A stretch of DNA of 64,000 nucleotides from Terriglobales bacterium (GCA_035651995.1 DASRER010000043.1:1-64000), one strand, 5' to 3'; shown: positions 32,401 to 41,697, numbered from the stretch's first letter. The notes: generated by a model not told the origin, from the sequence alone. Translations and numbers: made by a program.

Positions 32401-32540
32401 ACAACGATGCGCGGGAAGTTCAGCTCCGGATAAATATTGCTGGGCAGGCGCGTGAGCGCGACGGCCCCGGCCATTGTCAGCATCGCGGTCAGGAGAAACA
32501 CCGCGCGGCTGTTGTTGCGGCATGCCCGGACCAGGTTCAT
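29490..32540 (-). CDS. RND-family efflux pump, inner-membrane transporter
   Basis: This 1016-residue AcrB/MdtB-like transporter is driven by the proton gradient. It has a first helix near the N-terminus and large periplasmic regions after helices 1 and 7. The helix-4 motif GLAIAIGLVIDDAVVVVENI has the adjacent aspartates of the hydrophobe/drug-exporting class rather than the single-Asp metal pumps. It is the third gene of a TolC-adaptor-pump operon, and its start overlaps the adaptor stop. The substrate is unknown. Confidence 0.93.
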   Translation of the reverse strand: MNLVRACRNNSRAVFLLTAMLTMAGAVALTRLPSNIYPELNFPRIVVLVHAGDLSPETMLLTVTRPIEEQVSTVLGVRRVRSRTIRGGSEISVLFSDNMDMQQALQLVQARVNEARANLPPDTEIQVERLSPTVWPILSLVLNGNVPDADLRDYAVYNLRPAFSRVPGVARVEVDATDTREISVVIDPQKALAHRLSLTDIADRLKATNNISSVGRLDANYQQFLVLTNSQYRSVDDIGNTVVGADATNPVRLRDIAIVREGTADRRTLVTGNGKPAAIINVTRQIGGNILNVARQVKDIAFSSANLIPATLHLSVVYDLAEFVAESIASVRDAIIIGAVLAVVVLFVFLRDLRITVVAALSLPLTVIATFFFVALLGGTLNLMSLGGLAIAIGLVIDDAVVVVENIYRHIGQGETAEAAAEKGTQELIGPVVGSTLTTVVVFLPLGFLKGAVGEFFVALSVTLTASVLLSLVFSLFLVPLVAEFLLGRSSFRESSARFIEPVNRLYERGIRWALGRRLVVSAAAALMIAAAVVAYLNLGTGFLPEMDEGGFVIDYLTPAGTSLSETDALVRQIEAKVAKLPELAAFSRRTGAELGLFATEQNKGDILVKLKPRSERNRSADEIMAGLRQQITSGIAGVDVEFIQILQDMLGDLEGSPEPVEVKIFGNNSDELNRIADELGPRIEKVAGIVDFKGPRRGNPELVINVDPALAAHVGLTVDQVSQQVSSGLLGNSATDFRLSDRLIPIRLRYPDAFRFQEASIRQFPIVTPAKQTVPLQSLASIGQSRGQNELLRENQRLMVVLTARLENRDLGSAIADVRKILGDARLPVGYTWEIGGQYESQQSSFRELLFVLALSIAAVFTVLVIQFRAYLPALVIISAAPMSLVGVFLLLLVTRTPLNVSSFMGIILMVGLVVKNGIILFEYYERLHGTMPVSEALVAAGRIRLRPILMTTLCTLFGLLPLALGIGSGAELQKPLAIAVIGGLTVSTLITLVAIPVFYSSVQRIATPPEAGQN

Positions 32541-33628
32541 TGCCGAATCCGCACTTTTGCTTTTTCCGGCAGGCCGTATCCGCCGGTGAGCACCACGGTG
32601 TCGCCCTCGTTCACGCCGGAGAGGACTTCGACCGCGTCCCTGGTCTGAATGCCGATTTCGACCGGCACGAACTCGGTCGAGTCGCCGTTGACTTTGTAGA
32701 CGTGCGGCGCTCCGTTCTCGTCGGGATAGACGGCGGCACGCGGCAGCACCAGGCGCGGCCCACGCTGCCTGAGCGGCAACTCGACGGAGAGGAATTCGCC
32801 CAGCTTGAGAGCGGCGCTTGGGTTCTCGATGCGGATGCGCACCGTGCCATTGTTCGTGGCGGGATCAACCGCCGGGAGAACCGAAACGACGACGGCGGTG
32901 AACCTGCTTCCGGAAGCCGCATTGGTTTCGACCTGGAATTTCTCGCCCGTCCTGATCTCGCCCAGCCGCGTTGCGGGTACAGTGCCGAGAAGCTCGAGCG
33001 GATTGACGTCGGCGACCTCGACCACCGGCTGCGCCGCGGTGCCGTCCACCTGCTCGCCGGCGTTGACGAAGCGCCGCACCACGGTGCCGGCGAAGGGCGC
33101 CCGCACGATGGCGCGCTCGAGTTGCGCCTTCGCGGTGGCCAGCGCCGCCTGCGCCTGCTTCAGCGTGGCCTCGGCCACGGCCGCGGCGGTGCGCGCGTCT
33201 TCCACTTCTTTGCGCGACGAGATGCCGCGCCCCAGCAGGCCTTCCTCGCGCTGCTCGGCGATGCGGGCGTTGTTCAACGAAGCCTGCGCCTGGGCCACTG
33301 CGGCTTCGGTCTGGCGTTCCTGTTCGCGCAGCAGCGTGCTGTCGAGTTCCGCCAGCTCCTGTCCGGCGGCGACGCGGTCGCCCTCAACCACCGAGACGCG
33401 CGCGATGCGTCCCGGCACCAGCGGCGCGATCTTGGCGTCGCGATTCGGGAGCGAGGCCAGGTTGCCGGTAACGATCAGGCTGGCCGCAATCTCGCCCTTC
33501 TTCACCTTCGTGACCGTGACTTCCGGCACCGCGCTCTCGGTTTTTTCTTCCGCGGCGTTCTTGCCGCAGGCGGAGAGCGCGAGCGTGAGCGCGAGTGGGA
33601 ACAAAAGACGTCGGCGAGCGTTAGTCAA
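32537..33628 (-). CDS. RND efflux periplasmic adaptor lipoprotein
   Basis: This membrane-fusion protein links the pump to the TolC-type channel. The signal sequence has a lipobox LALSACGK. A lipoyl/barrel-sandwich half (NLASLPNRDAKIAPLVPGRI), a coiled-coil hairpin with many Ala/Glu/Gln residues at about 90-160, and a beta-barrel region follow. I chose the TTG at 33628, which overlaps the TolC-gene stop; the frame is open to another TTG at 33661. The product is about 363 residues. Confidence 0.9.
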   Translation of the reverse strand: MTNARRRLLFPLALTLALSACGKNAAEEKTESAVPEVTVTKVKKGEIAASLIVTGNLASLPNRDAKIAPLVPGRIARVSVVEGDRVAAGQELAELDSTLLREQERQTEAAVAQAQASLNNARIAEQREEGLLGRGISSRKEVEDARTAAAVAEATLKQAQAALATAKAQLERAIVRAPFAGTVVRRFVNAGEQVDGTAAQPVVEVADVNPLELLGTVPATRLGEIRTGEKFQVETNAASGSRFTAVVVSVLPAVDPATNNGTVRIRIENPSAALKLGEFLSVELPLRQRGPRLVLPRAAVYPDENGAPHVYKVNGDSTEFVPVEIGIQTRDAVEVLSGVNEGDTVVLTGGYGLPEKAKVRIRQ

Positions 33629-34832
33629 GGGGCGCTCCCACGGTTTCCTCCAGCGCGGCAAAGGAAGTATGCGCCGCGAGAAGCGTGTCCAAATAGGACT
33701 TGCGTGTGTCGCTCAGGCGGCGCTGCGCGTCAATGAGCGTGAGCAGGTTGCTCTTTCCGGAGCGGTAGCTTTCCTCGGCCATCTCCAGCAGCCGGACCAT
33801 CTCCGGCACGATGCGCTGCGAGTACTGCTGCGCCTGGTTGGCCTTGGCGAGGTAGTCGTAATAGGCCGCGGCCACCTGCGCCGAGGCATTGATGCGCTGA
33901 AAGCCAAGCGTGAGGCGAAGCAGCTCGAGCCGCGCGCTGGACGCGGCGACTTCGCCCTGGCCGTGGTAGAGCAGCGGTAGCGTCACGGTGATCCCGCCTT
34001 TGGCGCCGGCCTGGAAGTCCGGGGGCGAATTGAAGTCGGCGCCGGCGGAGAGATCTACGTTCGGGATGCGCTGCGCCCTGGCCAGGGCCAGGCGGCGTTC
34101 TTCGCTGCGCAGGTCCTGCGACGTCTTCAGCAGATCGGAGTTCGACTCCATGGCTTGCGCCGTGACCGTCTCGAGCGTCGCGGCCGGCGGCAATTCCTCG
34201 GCGTTGCCGGCCAGCCCAAGCTGATCGCTCAGGGGCCGATTCAGCAGCGCCGCCAGCAGGACATCGGCCGAGCGCTGCGCCTGCACGGTCAGCTGGTAAT
34301 CGGCGGCGGCGCGGGCGGCCTCGACGTCGGCCTGGAACACGTCGAGCTGGGCGACGTCGCCGGCATCGAAGCGGCTCTGCGCGATGTCGCGCGTGCGGTT
34401 GGCCAGGTCGAGCGCGGTCTTCGCCTGTTGGCTTTGCGCGCGTGCCACCAGGGAGCGGAAGAACGCCTCGCGCGTGCGGCGGCGCACCTGCCGCTCCAGC
34501 ACGCCGATGTCGACCTCGATGGCTTTCTGCTCTTCCTGCGCCAGCGCGATGCGCTTGGACCGCTTGCCGCCGAGTTCGATAGGCAGGTCGAGCGCGACGC
34601 CTTCGTGCGGCGTATCGCGCGCGGCCGTGAATCCCAGCGCAGGATTGGGCAGCTGTCGCGCCGTGGTGATGCCGGCCAGCGCAATGGCGCGCTGCTGGCG
34701 CGCGGCGCGCAGCTCCAGGTTGCCCGTCTGGGCTGCCGCAAGCGCAGTCTTCAGGTCGAGCGCCTGCTGCGCCGCCGCCGGCTGGGGCAGCAGCAACAGC
34801 AATGAGCACATCGCCGGAAGATGACGTGTCAA
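33621..34832 (-). CDS. TolC-family outer-membrane efflux protein
   Basis: This outer-membrane channel component of 403 residues has a signal peptide (MCSLLLLLPQPAAAQ region) and two internally similar Ala/Gln/Leu-rich halves, each with long helical segments, as in the outer-membrane efflux protein family. It is the first gene of the efflux operon. The start is uncertain: a TTG at 34832 gives a normal charged signal-peptide start, and an ATG at 34811 is the alternative. Confidence 0.9.
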   Translation of the reverse strand: MTRHLPAMCSLLLLLPQPAAAQQALDLKTALAAAQTGNLELRAARQQRAIALAGITTARQLPNPALGFTAARDTPHEGVALDLPIELGGKRSKRIALAQEEQKAIEVDIGVLERQVRRRTREAFFRSLVARAQSQQAKTALDLANRTRDIAQSRFDAGDVAQLDVFQADVEAARAAADYQLTVQAQRSADVLLAALLNRPLSDQLGLAGNAEELPPAATLETVTAQAMESNSDLLKTSQDLRSEERRLALARAQRIPNVDLSAGADFNSPPDFQAGAKGGITVTLPLLYHGQGEVAASSARLELLRLTLGFQRINASAQVAAAYYDYLAKANQAQQYSQRIVPEMVRLLEMAEESYRSGKSNLLTLIDAQRRLSDTRKSYLDTLLAAHTSFAALEETVGAPLD

Positions 34833-34922
34833 GAGTAAGACGCCCGCGCTAGGAAGCAGGAAATGCGCATCGTACTCCGCCGCTGCGGAGCGCGCAATGC
34901 GCCGCCGCCGGAGCGGAAAACG

Positions 34923-35939
34923 TTACTTGCCCACTACCAGGATCACGAACGACCCCGGCTTGATGGTGCGCCGAGGACGCTGTGACGGGTCGGCCGCAGG
35001 CGTTTCCACGTACTCGGCCGCGGAAAGGAACACCTTCTTCGTCCTGGGGTCGAATGCCATGGTCCTGGCGCCGGGCTGCGTCTTCACTGCGCCCGCGTCT
35101 TCGTATTGGTCGGCCGACTTCTCGTGGAAGAGGTTCAGCACGCCTTCACCGCAGGAGAACATAACCAGGTTCGACGACGGATCGAACGCCGCGTAGTCCA
35201 CGCCCTTGCCGATGGGGAAGCTGCCGATGACCTTGCCATTGGCGGCGTCCATCACCACCATCCTGGGCTCGTCGCGCGTGCCGATGAACAGACGGTTGGT
35301 TTTGCTGTCGTATGCCAGGCCGGTCGGCACCTTGGCGACGCCGATGGCGAAGCGGTTTTTCACTTCGAGCGACCTGGGATCGAACACCACGACCTCGCCG
35401 CTCTCCTCGCTGTTCACGTAGATCAGTCCGTTCGAGCCGATCACGGCCTGCTCGCCGTCGCCTTCCAGCTTGACCGTGCCGACGACCTCGCCAGTGGAAG
35501 CGTCAATGGCGGTGATGTCGTGCGTGCCGTGGTTGTTGGTGAACACGCGCTTTGTCGCGGGATCGTAGTAGATGCCGTCGGGGCCCTTGCCCACGTCAAT
35601 CTTCTTGATCAGCGCCAGTGTGGCGGGATCGAACATGGAGACCTTGTTCTCGCGGCCGTTGCTGGTGAAGCCGTGCTTGAACTCGGGCGCGACGGCGACG
35701 CCGTGCACGCCGGGCGTGTCGGCGATGGCGCCAACCACTTTTCCGGAGTCGGCGTCCACGATGTCCACCTGCGTGCCGTGCGAGAGGTAGACGCGGCGCG
35801 CGGCGCTGTCGATGTACACGTAGTCGAAGCCGCCGTCGCCGGGAATGGGATATTTGGCAACCACCTTGTAGCCGGTCTCGCCGGACGCCGAGATCGCGGC
35901 CGAGAACACCAATAAGAGGACAGACGTGAACTTCTTCAT
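34923..35939 (-). CDS. Secreted YncE-like beta-propeller protein
   Basis: The protein has a signal peptide ([14 protein letters not shown]) and about seven repeats of the YVTN type, for example [20 protein letters not shown] and [20 protein letters not shown], each of about 40 residues. Such proteins form propellers in the periplasm or outside the cell. The ATG at 35939 has a strong GGAGGGATC ribosome binding site. The frame is open further upstream, but that part lies antisense to ribBA. The product is 338 residues; no function can be assigned. Confidence 0.85.
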   Translation of the reverse strand: MKKFTSVLLLVFSAAISASGETGYKVVAKYPIPGDGGFDYVYIDSAARRVYLSHGTQVDIVDADSGKVVGAIADTPGVHGVAVAPEFKHGFTSNGRENKVSMFDPATLALIKKIDVGKGPDGIYYDPATKRVFTNNHGTHDITAIDASTGEVVGTVKLEGDGEQAVIGSNGLIYVNSEESGEVVVFDPRSLEVKNRFAIGVAKVPTGLAYDSKTNRLFIGTRDEPRMVVMDAANGKVIGSFPIGKGVDYAAFDPSSNLVMFSCGEGVLNLFHEKSADQYEDAGAVKTQPGARTMAFDPRTKKVFLSAAEYVETPAADPSQRPRRTIKPGSFVILVVGK

Positions 35940-36039
35940 GATCCCTCCGAAGGGCGGAATTATAGGGCAGCGCAGCTCTCTCACCGCGCAGCACCGGCAA
36001 AAATTTGCTCCGTAGCTGCTAAAATTGCTTCCTCCAGCC

Positions 36040-37203
36040 ATGTCACCGCAGGCGCCATTTAGCGACGTCCCCACCGCCATCGCCGACATCCGCGATGGAC
36101 GCATGGTCGTGGTGGTGGACGACGAAGACCGCGAAAACGAGGGCGACCTGACGCTGGCTGCCGAAAAAGTCACGCCGGAAGCGATCAACTTCATGGCGCG
36201 CGAGGGCCGCGGGCTGGTGTGCCTGGCGCTGACCGAAGAGCGGCTCGACCACCTGCGCATCGGCCCCATGACGGTGGAGAACACGAGCAACTACGGCACC
36301 GCGTTTTGCGAATCGATCGACGCGCGCGAAGGCGTGACGACAGGCATCAGCGCCTACGACCGCGCCCATACGATTCAGGTGGCGATCGATCCCAAGTCGC
36401 GCCCCGGCGACCTGGCGCGCCCCGGTCACATTTTTCCGCTGAAGGCGAAAAAGGGCGGCGTGCTGGTGCGGGCCGGGCAGACGGAAGCGGCCGTCGATCT
36501 GGCGCGCATGGCCGGACTGGTTCCGGCGGGCGTGATCTGCGAGATCATGAATGAAGACGGCACCATGGCGCGCGTGCCGCACCTCATCGAGTTCTGCCGC
36601 AGGCACAACCTGAAGATGCTGACGGTGGCCGAACTCATCCGCTACCGGCTGCAGCACGAGCGCTGTGTGCGCCGGGTTGGCGAGTCGCTGCTGCCCACGC
36701 GCTTCGGCGACTTCCGCATGATCGCCTACGAGAGCGAAAGCGACGGCTCCACCCACATGGCGCTGGTGCGCGGCGACGTGGAGCACGCCTCCGGGCCGGT
36801 GCTGGTGCGCATGCACTCGCACTGCGTTGCCGGCGACATCTTTGGCGCCACCTGGTGCGGCTGCCGCGAGTCGCTGGAAGGATCCATGAAGCGGATCGCC
36901 AAGGAAGGGCTCGGCGCGGTGATTTATCTGCACTCCACCGGCCGGGGCTTTACCGTGGAGCGCGTGGACGGGCAGCGCGTCCTCACCTTCCACCGCGAAG
37001 TGCGCGATCCGCAGCGCCTCGAGCACCAGCGCACCACCCAGCGCGAGATCGGCATCGGCGCGCAGATCCTCTCGGACCTGAACCTGCACAGCATCCGCCT
37101 GCTGACGAACCACCCCCGGCGCGTGGCCGCCCTGGAAGGCTTCGCGGTGAAGATCGTGGAGCAGGTGCCGATCGCCAATTCAAAACTAAAAATTCAAAAT
37201 TAG
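36040..37203 (+). CDS. ribBA: RibBA: DHBP synthase with atypical GTP cyclohydrolase II domain
   Basis: This bifunctional riboflavin enzyme has 387 residues. The N-terminal half is a clear DHBP synthase: [29 protein letters not shown] and ICEIMNEDG. The C-terminal half keeps the GTP cyclohydrolase II zinc ligands (HSHC...WCGC) and the end ([26 protein letters not shown]). Where most family members have QEGRGIGL it reads [14 protein letters not shown], with an altered stretch after it. The last eight residues and stop are encoded by AATTCAA-type heptamers (37177-37203). The gene stands alone; no rib riboswitch is visible upstream. Confidence 0.88.
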   Translation: MSPQAPFSDVPTAIADIRDGRMVVVVDDEDRENEGDLTLAAEKVTPEAINFMAREGRGLVCLALTEERLDHLRIGPMTVENTSNYGTAFCESIDAREGVTTGISAYDRAHTIQVAIDPKSRPGDLARPGHIFPLKAKKGGVLVRAGQTEAAVDLARMAGLVPAGVICEIMNEDGTMARVPHLIEFCRRHNLKMLTVAELIRYRLQHERCVRRVGESLLPTRFGDFRMIAYESESDGSTHMALVRGDVEHASGPVLVRMHSHCVAGDIFGATWCGCRESLEGSMKRIAKEGLGAVIYLHSTGRGFTVERVDGQRVLTFHREVRDPQRLEHQRTTQREIGIGAQILSDLNLHSIRLLTNHPRRVAALEGFAVKIVEQVPIANSKLKIQN

Positions 37204-37279
37204 GGACCACCCCCAGGTGTTGGGCGCGTCAGCAGCGCCGCACTTGGCATTGATTTTCACTTTGTATTTTGAAATTGAG
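37177..37279. repeat. AATTCAA heptamer inverted repeat overlapping the ribBA end
   Basis: AATTCAA, AACTAAA, AATTCAA, AATTAGG run from 37177 to 37204 and include the ribBA stop. A partly complementary AT-rich arm (TTGATTTTCACTTTGTATTT and on) lies at 37250-37275, just beyond the convergent pit gene end. Confidence 0.75.
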
Positions 37280-38305
37280 CTAGGCTCCCGGATGGAAGAA
37301 CCGAATCGCCCAGTAGACCAGCGCGGCCACGGCGGCCGACGCCGGAATGGTCAAGATCCACGCCCACACGATGCGCGTGGCAACGCCCCACCTCACCGCT
37401 GACAGGCGATTGATCGCGCCTACGCCGATGATGGCGCCGGTGATGGTGTGCGTGGTCGAGACGGGAATGCCGGCCAGCGCGGTGCCGAAGAGCGTGACGG
37501 CGCCGGCGCTTTCGGCGCAAAAGCCGCCCACCGGCTTCAGCTTGGTGATCTTCGAGCCCATGGTGTGCACGATGCGCCAGCCGCCAAAGTACGTTCCAAG
37601 GGCGATCGCCAAGTGCGCGGCGAGAATAATTGGCCAGTGGTAGACGCCCCAGTTCGTCGCGACCTCCTGCTTGCTCATCAACCCGGCGGTGTAGAGGGCG
37701 CCGGCCACAATGCCCATGGTCTTCTGCGCGTCGTTGCCGCCGTGTCCCAGGCTATAGGCGGCCGCGGAAAGCAGCTGCGCCTTTCGGAACCATGAGTCCA
37801 CCTGTTGCGGCGCCTTGTTCCGGAAAAGCCAGTAGACGGTGGTCATGAACACCAGCGCCAGCACCATGCCCATGACCGGCGCCACCACGATGAAGATGAG
37901 CGTCTTGGTCCAGCCCTCGGGCAGGATGGCGCCAAAACCGGCGCGGGCCACGGCGGCGCCGGCATAGCCGCCGATCAGCGCGTGAGAACTCGAAGTCGGC
38001 AGTCCCCACCACCACGTGAGCAGGTCCCACACGATCGCGCCGACCAGCCCGGCAAGGACGACGTACTGTGTGACCACCTCCAGGTGGATCATCCCCTTGC
38101 CAATGGTCTTGGCGACCGCCGTGCCCAGGAAGAACGCGGCCAGGAAGTTGAACACCGCCGCCCACACCACCGCCAGGCGTGGCGACAACACGCGCGTGGA
38201 GACCACGGTCGCGATGCTGTTGGCCGCGTCGTGGAAGCCGTTCAGGAAGTCGAATATCAGCGCGGTCAGGACCGTGATCAGCAGCAGCCAGGTGGAGGTT
38301 TCCAC
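37280..38305 (-). CDS. pit: PiT-family inorganic phosphate transporter
   Basis: This low-affinity phosphate permease has 341 residues and about ten helices. The family signatures are present: FDFLNGFHDAANSIATVVSTR near the N-terminus, TWWWGLPTSSSHALIGGYAG, and GGNDAQKTMGI and GIPVSTTHTITGAIIGVG in the second half. It lies directly downstream of a DUF47/PhoU-like gene on the same strand, the usual pairing for these transporters. Confidence 0.95.
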   Translation of the reverse strand: METSTWLLLITVLTALIFDFLNGFHDAANSIATVVSTRVLSPRLAVVWAAVFNFLAAFFLGTAVAKTIGKGMIHLEVVTQYVVLAGLVGAIVWDLLTWWWGLPTSSSHALIGGYAGAAVARAGFGAILPEGWTKTLIFIVVAPVMGMVLALVFMTTVYWLFRNKAPQQVDSWFRKAQLLSAAAYSLGHGGNDAQKTMGIVAGALYTAGLMSKQEVATNWGVYHWPIILAAHLAIALGTYFGGWRIVHTMGSKITKLKPVGGFCAESAGAVTLFGTALAGIPVSTTHTITGAIIGVGAINRLSAVRWGVATRIVWAWILTIPASAAVAALVYWAIRFFHPGA

Positions 38306-38401
38306 TGTGTCCTTATATCTCCGCTTGCGACGATGTCCGCGAGAACAACGGCTCGCGCGAAGCCAAAAGGGAAATCAAAGCAGGACGATCCGAATTGCGG
38401 C

Positions 38402-39019
38402 TCACGTGCTCTTCAGCACCACGGTCTCCAGCACGTTGGCCACGTCTTCGGCCTTGTCGGTGGCCGTCTCGAGCACCTCGAACAGCTCTTTCAGCTTGAT
38501 CAGCGCGATGGGATCTTTTTCACGCTCGAACAGCCGCCCGATCGCCTCGCGGGCAACGCCATCGGCTTCGTTTTCCAGGCGGTTGATCTCCACACAGTAG
38601 TTCAGGACGCCGCTTTTGTTGCGGTCGAGCAGCGCCATGGCCTTCTCCAGTTGCTCGCATTGGCGGACGATGAGCTGCGCCAATTCGGCCGCCGCCGGCG
38701 GCGGGTTGGTGATCTTGTAGACCTGCAAGCGCTCTCCGGCCGCATTGACGAAGTCGAGGACGTCGTCAAGCGACGACGCCAGGTGATGAATGTCCTCGCG
38801 GTCGAAGGGGGTGATGAACGTCTGGTTGAGCTTGGTGAGGATGGCGTGAGTCATCTCGTCGCCACGGTGCTCCACGTCCTTGATCTTCTGCAGGCGCGGA
38901 TCAGAGCTGTTGTAGTTGGCCAGGATGTCGGCCAGCAGGCGGGCGCCTTCGGTAAGGTTCCCGGCCATCTGGGCAAACATGTCGAAAAACTTGACGTCAC
39001 GCGGGACGATGCGGACCAA
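38402..39019 (-). CDS. DUF47/PhoU-like regulator of the PiT transporter
   Basis: This all-helical protein of about 205 residues belongs to the DUF47 (PhoU-related) family that accompanies PiT transporters. It contains KIKDVEHRGDEMTHAILTKL, DREDIHHLASSLDDVLDFV and INRLENEADGVAREAIGRLF. I chose the TTG at 39019 (LVRIVPRDVKFFDMF) because it gives the family's usual N-terminus; another TTG at 39082 is possible. The pit gene follows after about 96 bases. Confidence 0.88.
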   Translation of the reverse strand: MVRIVPRDVKFFDMFAQMAGNLTEGARLLADILANYNSSDPRLQKIKDVEHRGDEMTHAILTKLNQTFITPFDREDIHHLASSLDDVLDFVNAAGERLQVYKITNPPPAAAELAQLIVRQCEQLEKAMALLDRNKSGVLNYCVEINRLENEADGVAREAIGRLFEREKDPIALIKLKELFEVLETATDKAEDVANVLETVVLKST

Positions 39020-39162
39020 TCGGGCGGCTCCGAAGGCGACGTTGGGCCCCACTGCACGGGGCAGCGTGAAAAAGCCACTCAATATCTCACGCAGGCAAAA
39101 GTAGCGTCAAACCGGCGGCTGCTGGCCGTCAGGGCGTCGCCGGGCCCCGTCCGTGAGCGCGG

Positions 39163-39196
39163 AAAAAGAAACAGGCCGCCGTTTCCGGCGGCCTGT
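39163..39196 (-). terminator. Intrinsic terminator of the 39216-39443 gene
   Basis: On the minus strand, ACAGGCCGCCG pairs with CGGCGGCCTGT around GAAA and is followed by TTCTTTTT. It lies 20 bases after the stop of the small gene. Confidence 0.9.
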
Positions 39197-39215
39197 TTTC
39201 CGCTTGCAGGAGCAG

Positions 39216-39443
39216 TTACAGAGTGGATTCGATCTCGAAACCCCAGGCCTCGAGCAGTGGCTCGGGGATGAACTTCGAGTTCTTGTTGCGCCGCGCCCAT
39301 TCGCGCAAACGGGTGGAGCGGATGTACTGGTCGGGCTGGAGCTTGAACTCCTTCACCACCTGCTCGAACTCGGTGATGGTGGGAGTGACCGGGCCAATCG
39401 GCTCCGGCTTGCCCCAGTTTGGATTGCCGCGTCGCTTAGCCAT
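39216..39443 (-). CDS. Small hypothetical protein, 75 residues
   Basis: This is a basic, soluble protein starting MAKRRGNPNWGKPEP, with EFEQVVKEFKLQPDQYIRST, RLREWARRNKNSKFIPEPLL and a terminal WGFEIESTL. The middle looks helical and could bind nucleic acid. It has its own terminator and an isolated position after a nearly 500-base non-coding stretch, which argues that it is a real, separately expressed gene. I do not recognise the family. Confidence 0.7.
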   Translation of the reverse strand: MAKRRGNPNWGKPEPIGPVTPTITEFEQVVKEFKLQPDQYIRSTRLREWARRNKNSKFIPEPLLEAWGFEIESTL

Positions 39444-39936
39444 GGATGAGTCCTGCCTCTTTCTAAAAGGTCCTTATCAACTGATCGGGTATCAAAACCG
39501 CCCTTGCACCGGGCCTACGCAAATTTGGATTCCCCGGGTCGTATTTTGGATTCACGAGGTTACAAAGACCCGCGACCTATGTTCACGGACAGAAACCGCG
39601 CTCAAAAAGACCGGTTATTTTACGCGAACCGCGCCCTTGTAGCAATCAGAAAATGGGGCATTGGTTTAATAGTAAACGCTTTGTTTGCTGATGCTTAGAA
39701 GAGGGTAGAGGGGCCTCGCCCGGAGGGCAGGTCCAGGCATTCTCCCTGGACTCCACTGCAACTAGTTTATTTTTCAGCAGCTTAAGGCCAAAGTGACTGG
39801 TTATCGTCACCCTACGGCGTGGATACGAACCATTGGCGCGCATGGCGTTAATTGACCTACCCCAATCTTCAGGAACTCAGCAATAATCCCGCGGGCCTTC
39901 GTTCCTCGGCACAGCTTGCCCTGGAGGTTGTTGCGC
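39444..39936. other. 493-base non-coding stretch of lower GC
   Basis: No convincing gene is seen. The stretch is more AT-rich than its surroundings. It contains a repeated TTTGGATTC (about 39528 and 39546), a hairpin GTCCAGG...CCTGGAC at about 39730-39750, and an AGTAAAC/GTTTGCT hairpin at about 39670-39690. It may hold promoters for both flanking genes or an unrecognised RNA. Confidence 0.4.
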
Positions 39937-41697
39937 ATGCACGTTTCGCGGCGGCAACTCGTCTTATGGATCGCCCTAGCAGCCACCACGGCCGCACACG
40001 GCCAAAACCCGGCGCCATCGATGAGCACGCCGAAGACGCCCGCGCCGCTCACCGCCAAGCCGGCGGAGCTGTGCACGCTCGAAGGCCGCGTGCTGGCGGC
40101 CGACACCGGTGAGCCGCTGAGGAAGGCGCGCGTCATTATGGTTCGCGAGCAGACCCTCACGCCGCAGACGCCCGGCACGAACCAAGCCGCGCAGCGCATG
40201 CGCCAATTTGTGGCGACCACCGACCAGGAAGGTCATTTCATCTTTAAAGAACTTGACTCCGGGCGCTACACGCTGAGCGCCACGCGCAACGGATACGCGC
40301 AGCAGTACTACGGCGCCACAGCCGCGAACCGGCCGGGAACACCGCTCACGCTGGCGCCGGGGTCGAACACGAAAGACATCGCGCTGCGCATGACGCGCGC
40401 CGCCGTCATCAGCGGCCGCGTGCTCGACAATGACGGCGAGCCGCTCAGCTACGTCGGCGTGCAGGCGATGCAGTACGGATACCAGCGTGGGCAGCGCATG
40501 CTGCGTCCGCGCGGCTACGGTCAGACCGACGACCGCGGCATGTATCGCATCCACGACCTGCCGCCGGGGAAGTACTACGTCAGCGCCACCTATCGCGATC
40601 CCGGCCAGGTCGAGTTCGTTCGCGACGGCACAGTGAGCACCGAAGCCGACATGAGCTATCCAACCACCTACTACCCGGCCACGACGGATGCCGCCAGCGC
40701 CCAGGCCATGCTGGTGCGGGCGGGCGAGGAGCAGGAGGTTGATTTTCAGCTCGTTCCGCAGCGCGCGGTCAGCGTGCGCGGCCGGGTGATCAACGCCGCA
40801 ACCGGAAAACCCGCGATCAATTCCTCGGTCTTTGTCCTGCCACGAAGCTCCATCACCAGCGGCTTCTTCGGCAATTTTTCCTCGACAGCCTACGTCCAGA
40901 ACGCGGAAGGCGAATTCCAGTTGCGCGGCATCCTGCCCGGCGCCTACGTCCTGATGACGCAGCAAATGGATGAAGGCAAGCGCTACAGCGCCTACATGAA
41001 CCTCGACGTGGGCACGCAGGATGTGGAAGGCGTGCAGCTGGTTCTTTCCGCCGGTTCCACGATCGAAGGCCAGGTGCGCATCGAGGGGCCGCCACTCCCG
41101 GCCGGGCGCCCGCCGGTCACGGTGTTGCTGACGCAGGCCACGTTCCTGCCGCTCTCGGGCTTTGGCGGCTCAGCCCGCGTGAAAGATGACGGCAGCTTCG
41201 TCATCGAGAACCTCGGCCAGGGGTCTTACCGCGTGAACGTGAACAACGCCGGCGAGACCTCGTATCTGAAGTCCGTCCGCATGGGGAACCAGGACCTGCT
41301 CGACAAGGAACTGGTGGTCCAGACCGGCGCCAAGCTGCAGCCGCTGGAGATCGTCGTCAGCCAGAATGCCGGCGCGGTACAGGGCGCGGTGGAAGATGGC
41401 GACCACAAGCCGTGGGCCGGCGCTCAGGTGGTGCTGGTGCCCGAGCGCAAGAACGAGCTGGGCCGCCTCTTCGCCTCGGGACGCTCGGACCAGTACGGAC
41501 ACTTCTCCGTTCGCGGCATTACGCCGGGCAAGTATCGCGTTTATGCGTTTGAGCAGATCGAAGCCGGGGCGTGGCAGGACCCGGAGTTCATGCGCAAGTA
41601 TGAAGACCGCGGCTCGCGCGTGGAGATCGGCGAAAGCTCGCAGCCTTCGCTGACCCTCAAGCTGATTCCGGCGAGCGAAACCAGCGCGGACCAGTAA
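39937..41697 (+). CDS. Secreted protein with repeated carboxypeptidase-regulatory-like domains
   Basis: This 586-residue exported protein has a signal peptide at residues 1-22 (VLWIALAATTAAHGQ). Several beta-sandwich repeats of the carboxypeptidase regulatory-like type follow, each with a G(R/Q)V...G.P...V pattern and a G.(F/Y).(L/I)..LPPG.Y-like ending. Examples are CTLEGRVLAADTGEPLRKA, FIFKELDSGRYTLSATRNG and RIHDLPPGKYYVSATYRD. Such proteins are abundant in Acidobacteriota and are thought to act in surface or periplasmic binding. The ATG at 39937 is preferred to 39916 because it begins the signal peptide. Confidence 0.88.
   Translation: MHVSRRQLVLWIALAATTAAHGQNPAPSMSTPKTPAPLTAKPAELCTLEGRVLAADTGEPLRKARVIMVREQTLTPQTPGTNQAAQRMRQFVATTDQEGHFIFKELDSGRYTLSATRNGYAQQYYGATAANRPGTPLTLAPGSNTKDIALRMTRAAVISGRVLDNDGEPLSYVGVQAMQYGYQRGQRMLRPRGYGQTDDRGMYRIHDLPPGKYYVSATYRDPGQVEFVRDGTVSTEADMSYPTTYYPATTDAASAQAMLVRAGEEQEVDFQLVPQRAVSVRGRVINAATGKPAINSSVFVLPRSSITSGFFGNFSSTAYVQNAEGEFQLRGILPGAYVLMTQQMDEGKRYSAYMNLDVGTQDVEGVQLVLSAGSTIEGQVRIEGPPLPAGRPPVTVLLTQATFLPLSGFGGSARVKDDGSFVIENLGQGSYRVNVNNAGETSYLKSVRMGNQDLLDKELVVQTGAKLQPLEIVVSQNAGAVQGAVEDGDHKPWAGAQVVLVPERKNELGRLFASGRSDQYGHFSVRGITPGKYRVYAFEQIEAGAWQDPEFMRKYEDRGSRVEIGESSQPSLTLKLIPASETSADQ

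Noticed and set aside
39504-39698. 64-codon open frame in the 39444-39936 gap
   Set aside because: There is no ribosome binding site, no recognisable domain, and composition unlike neighbouring genes.
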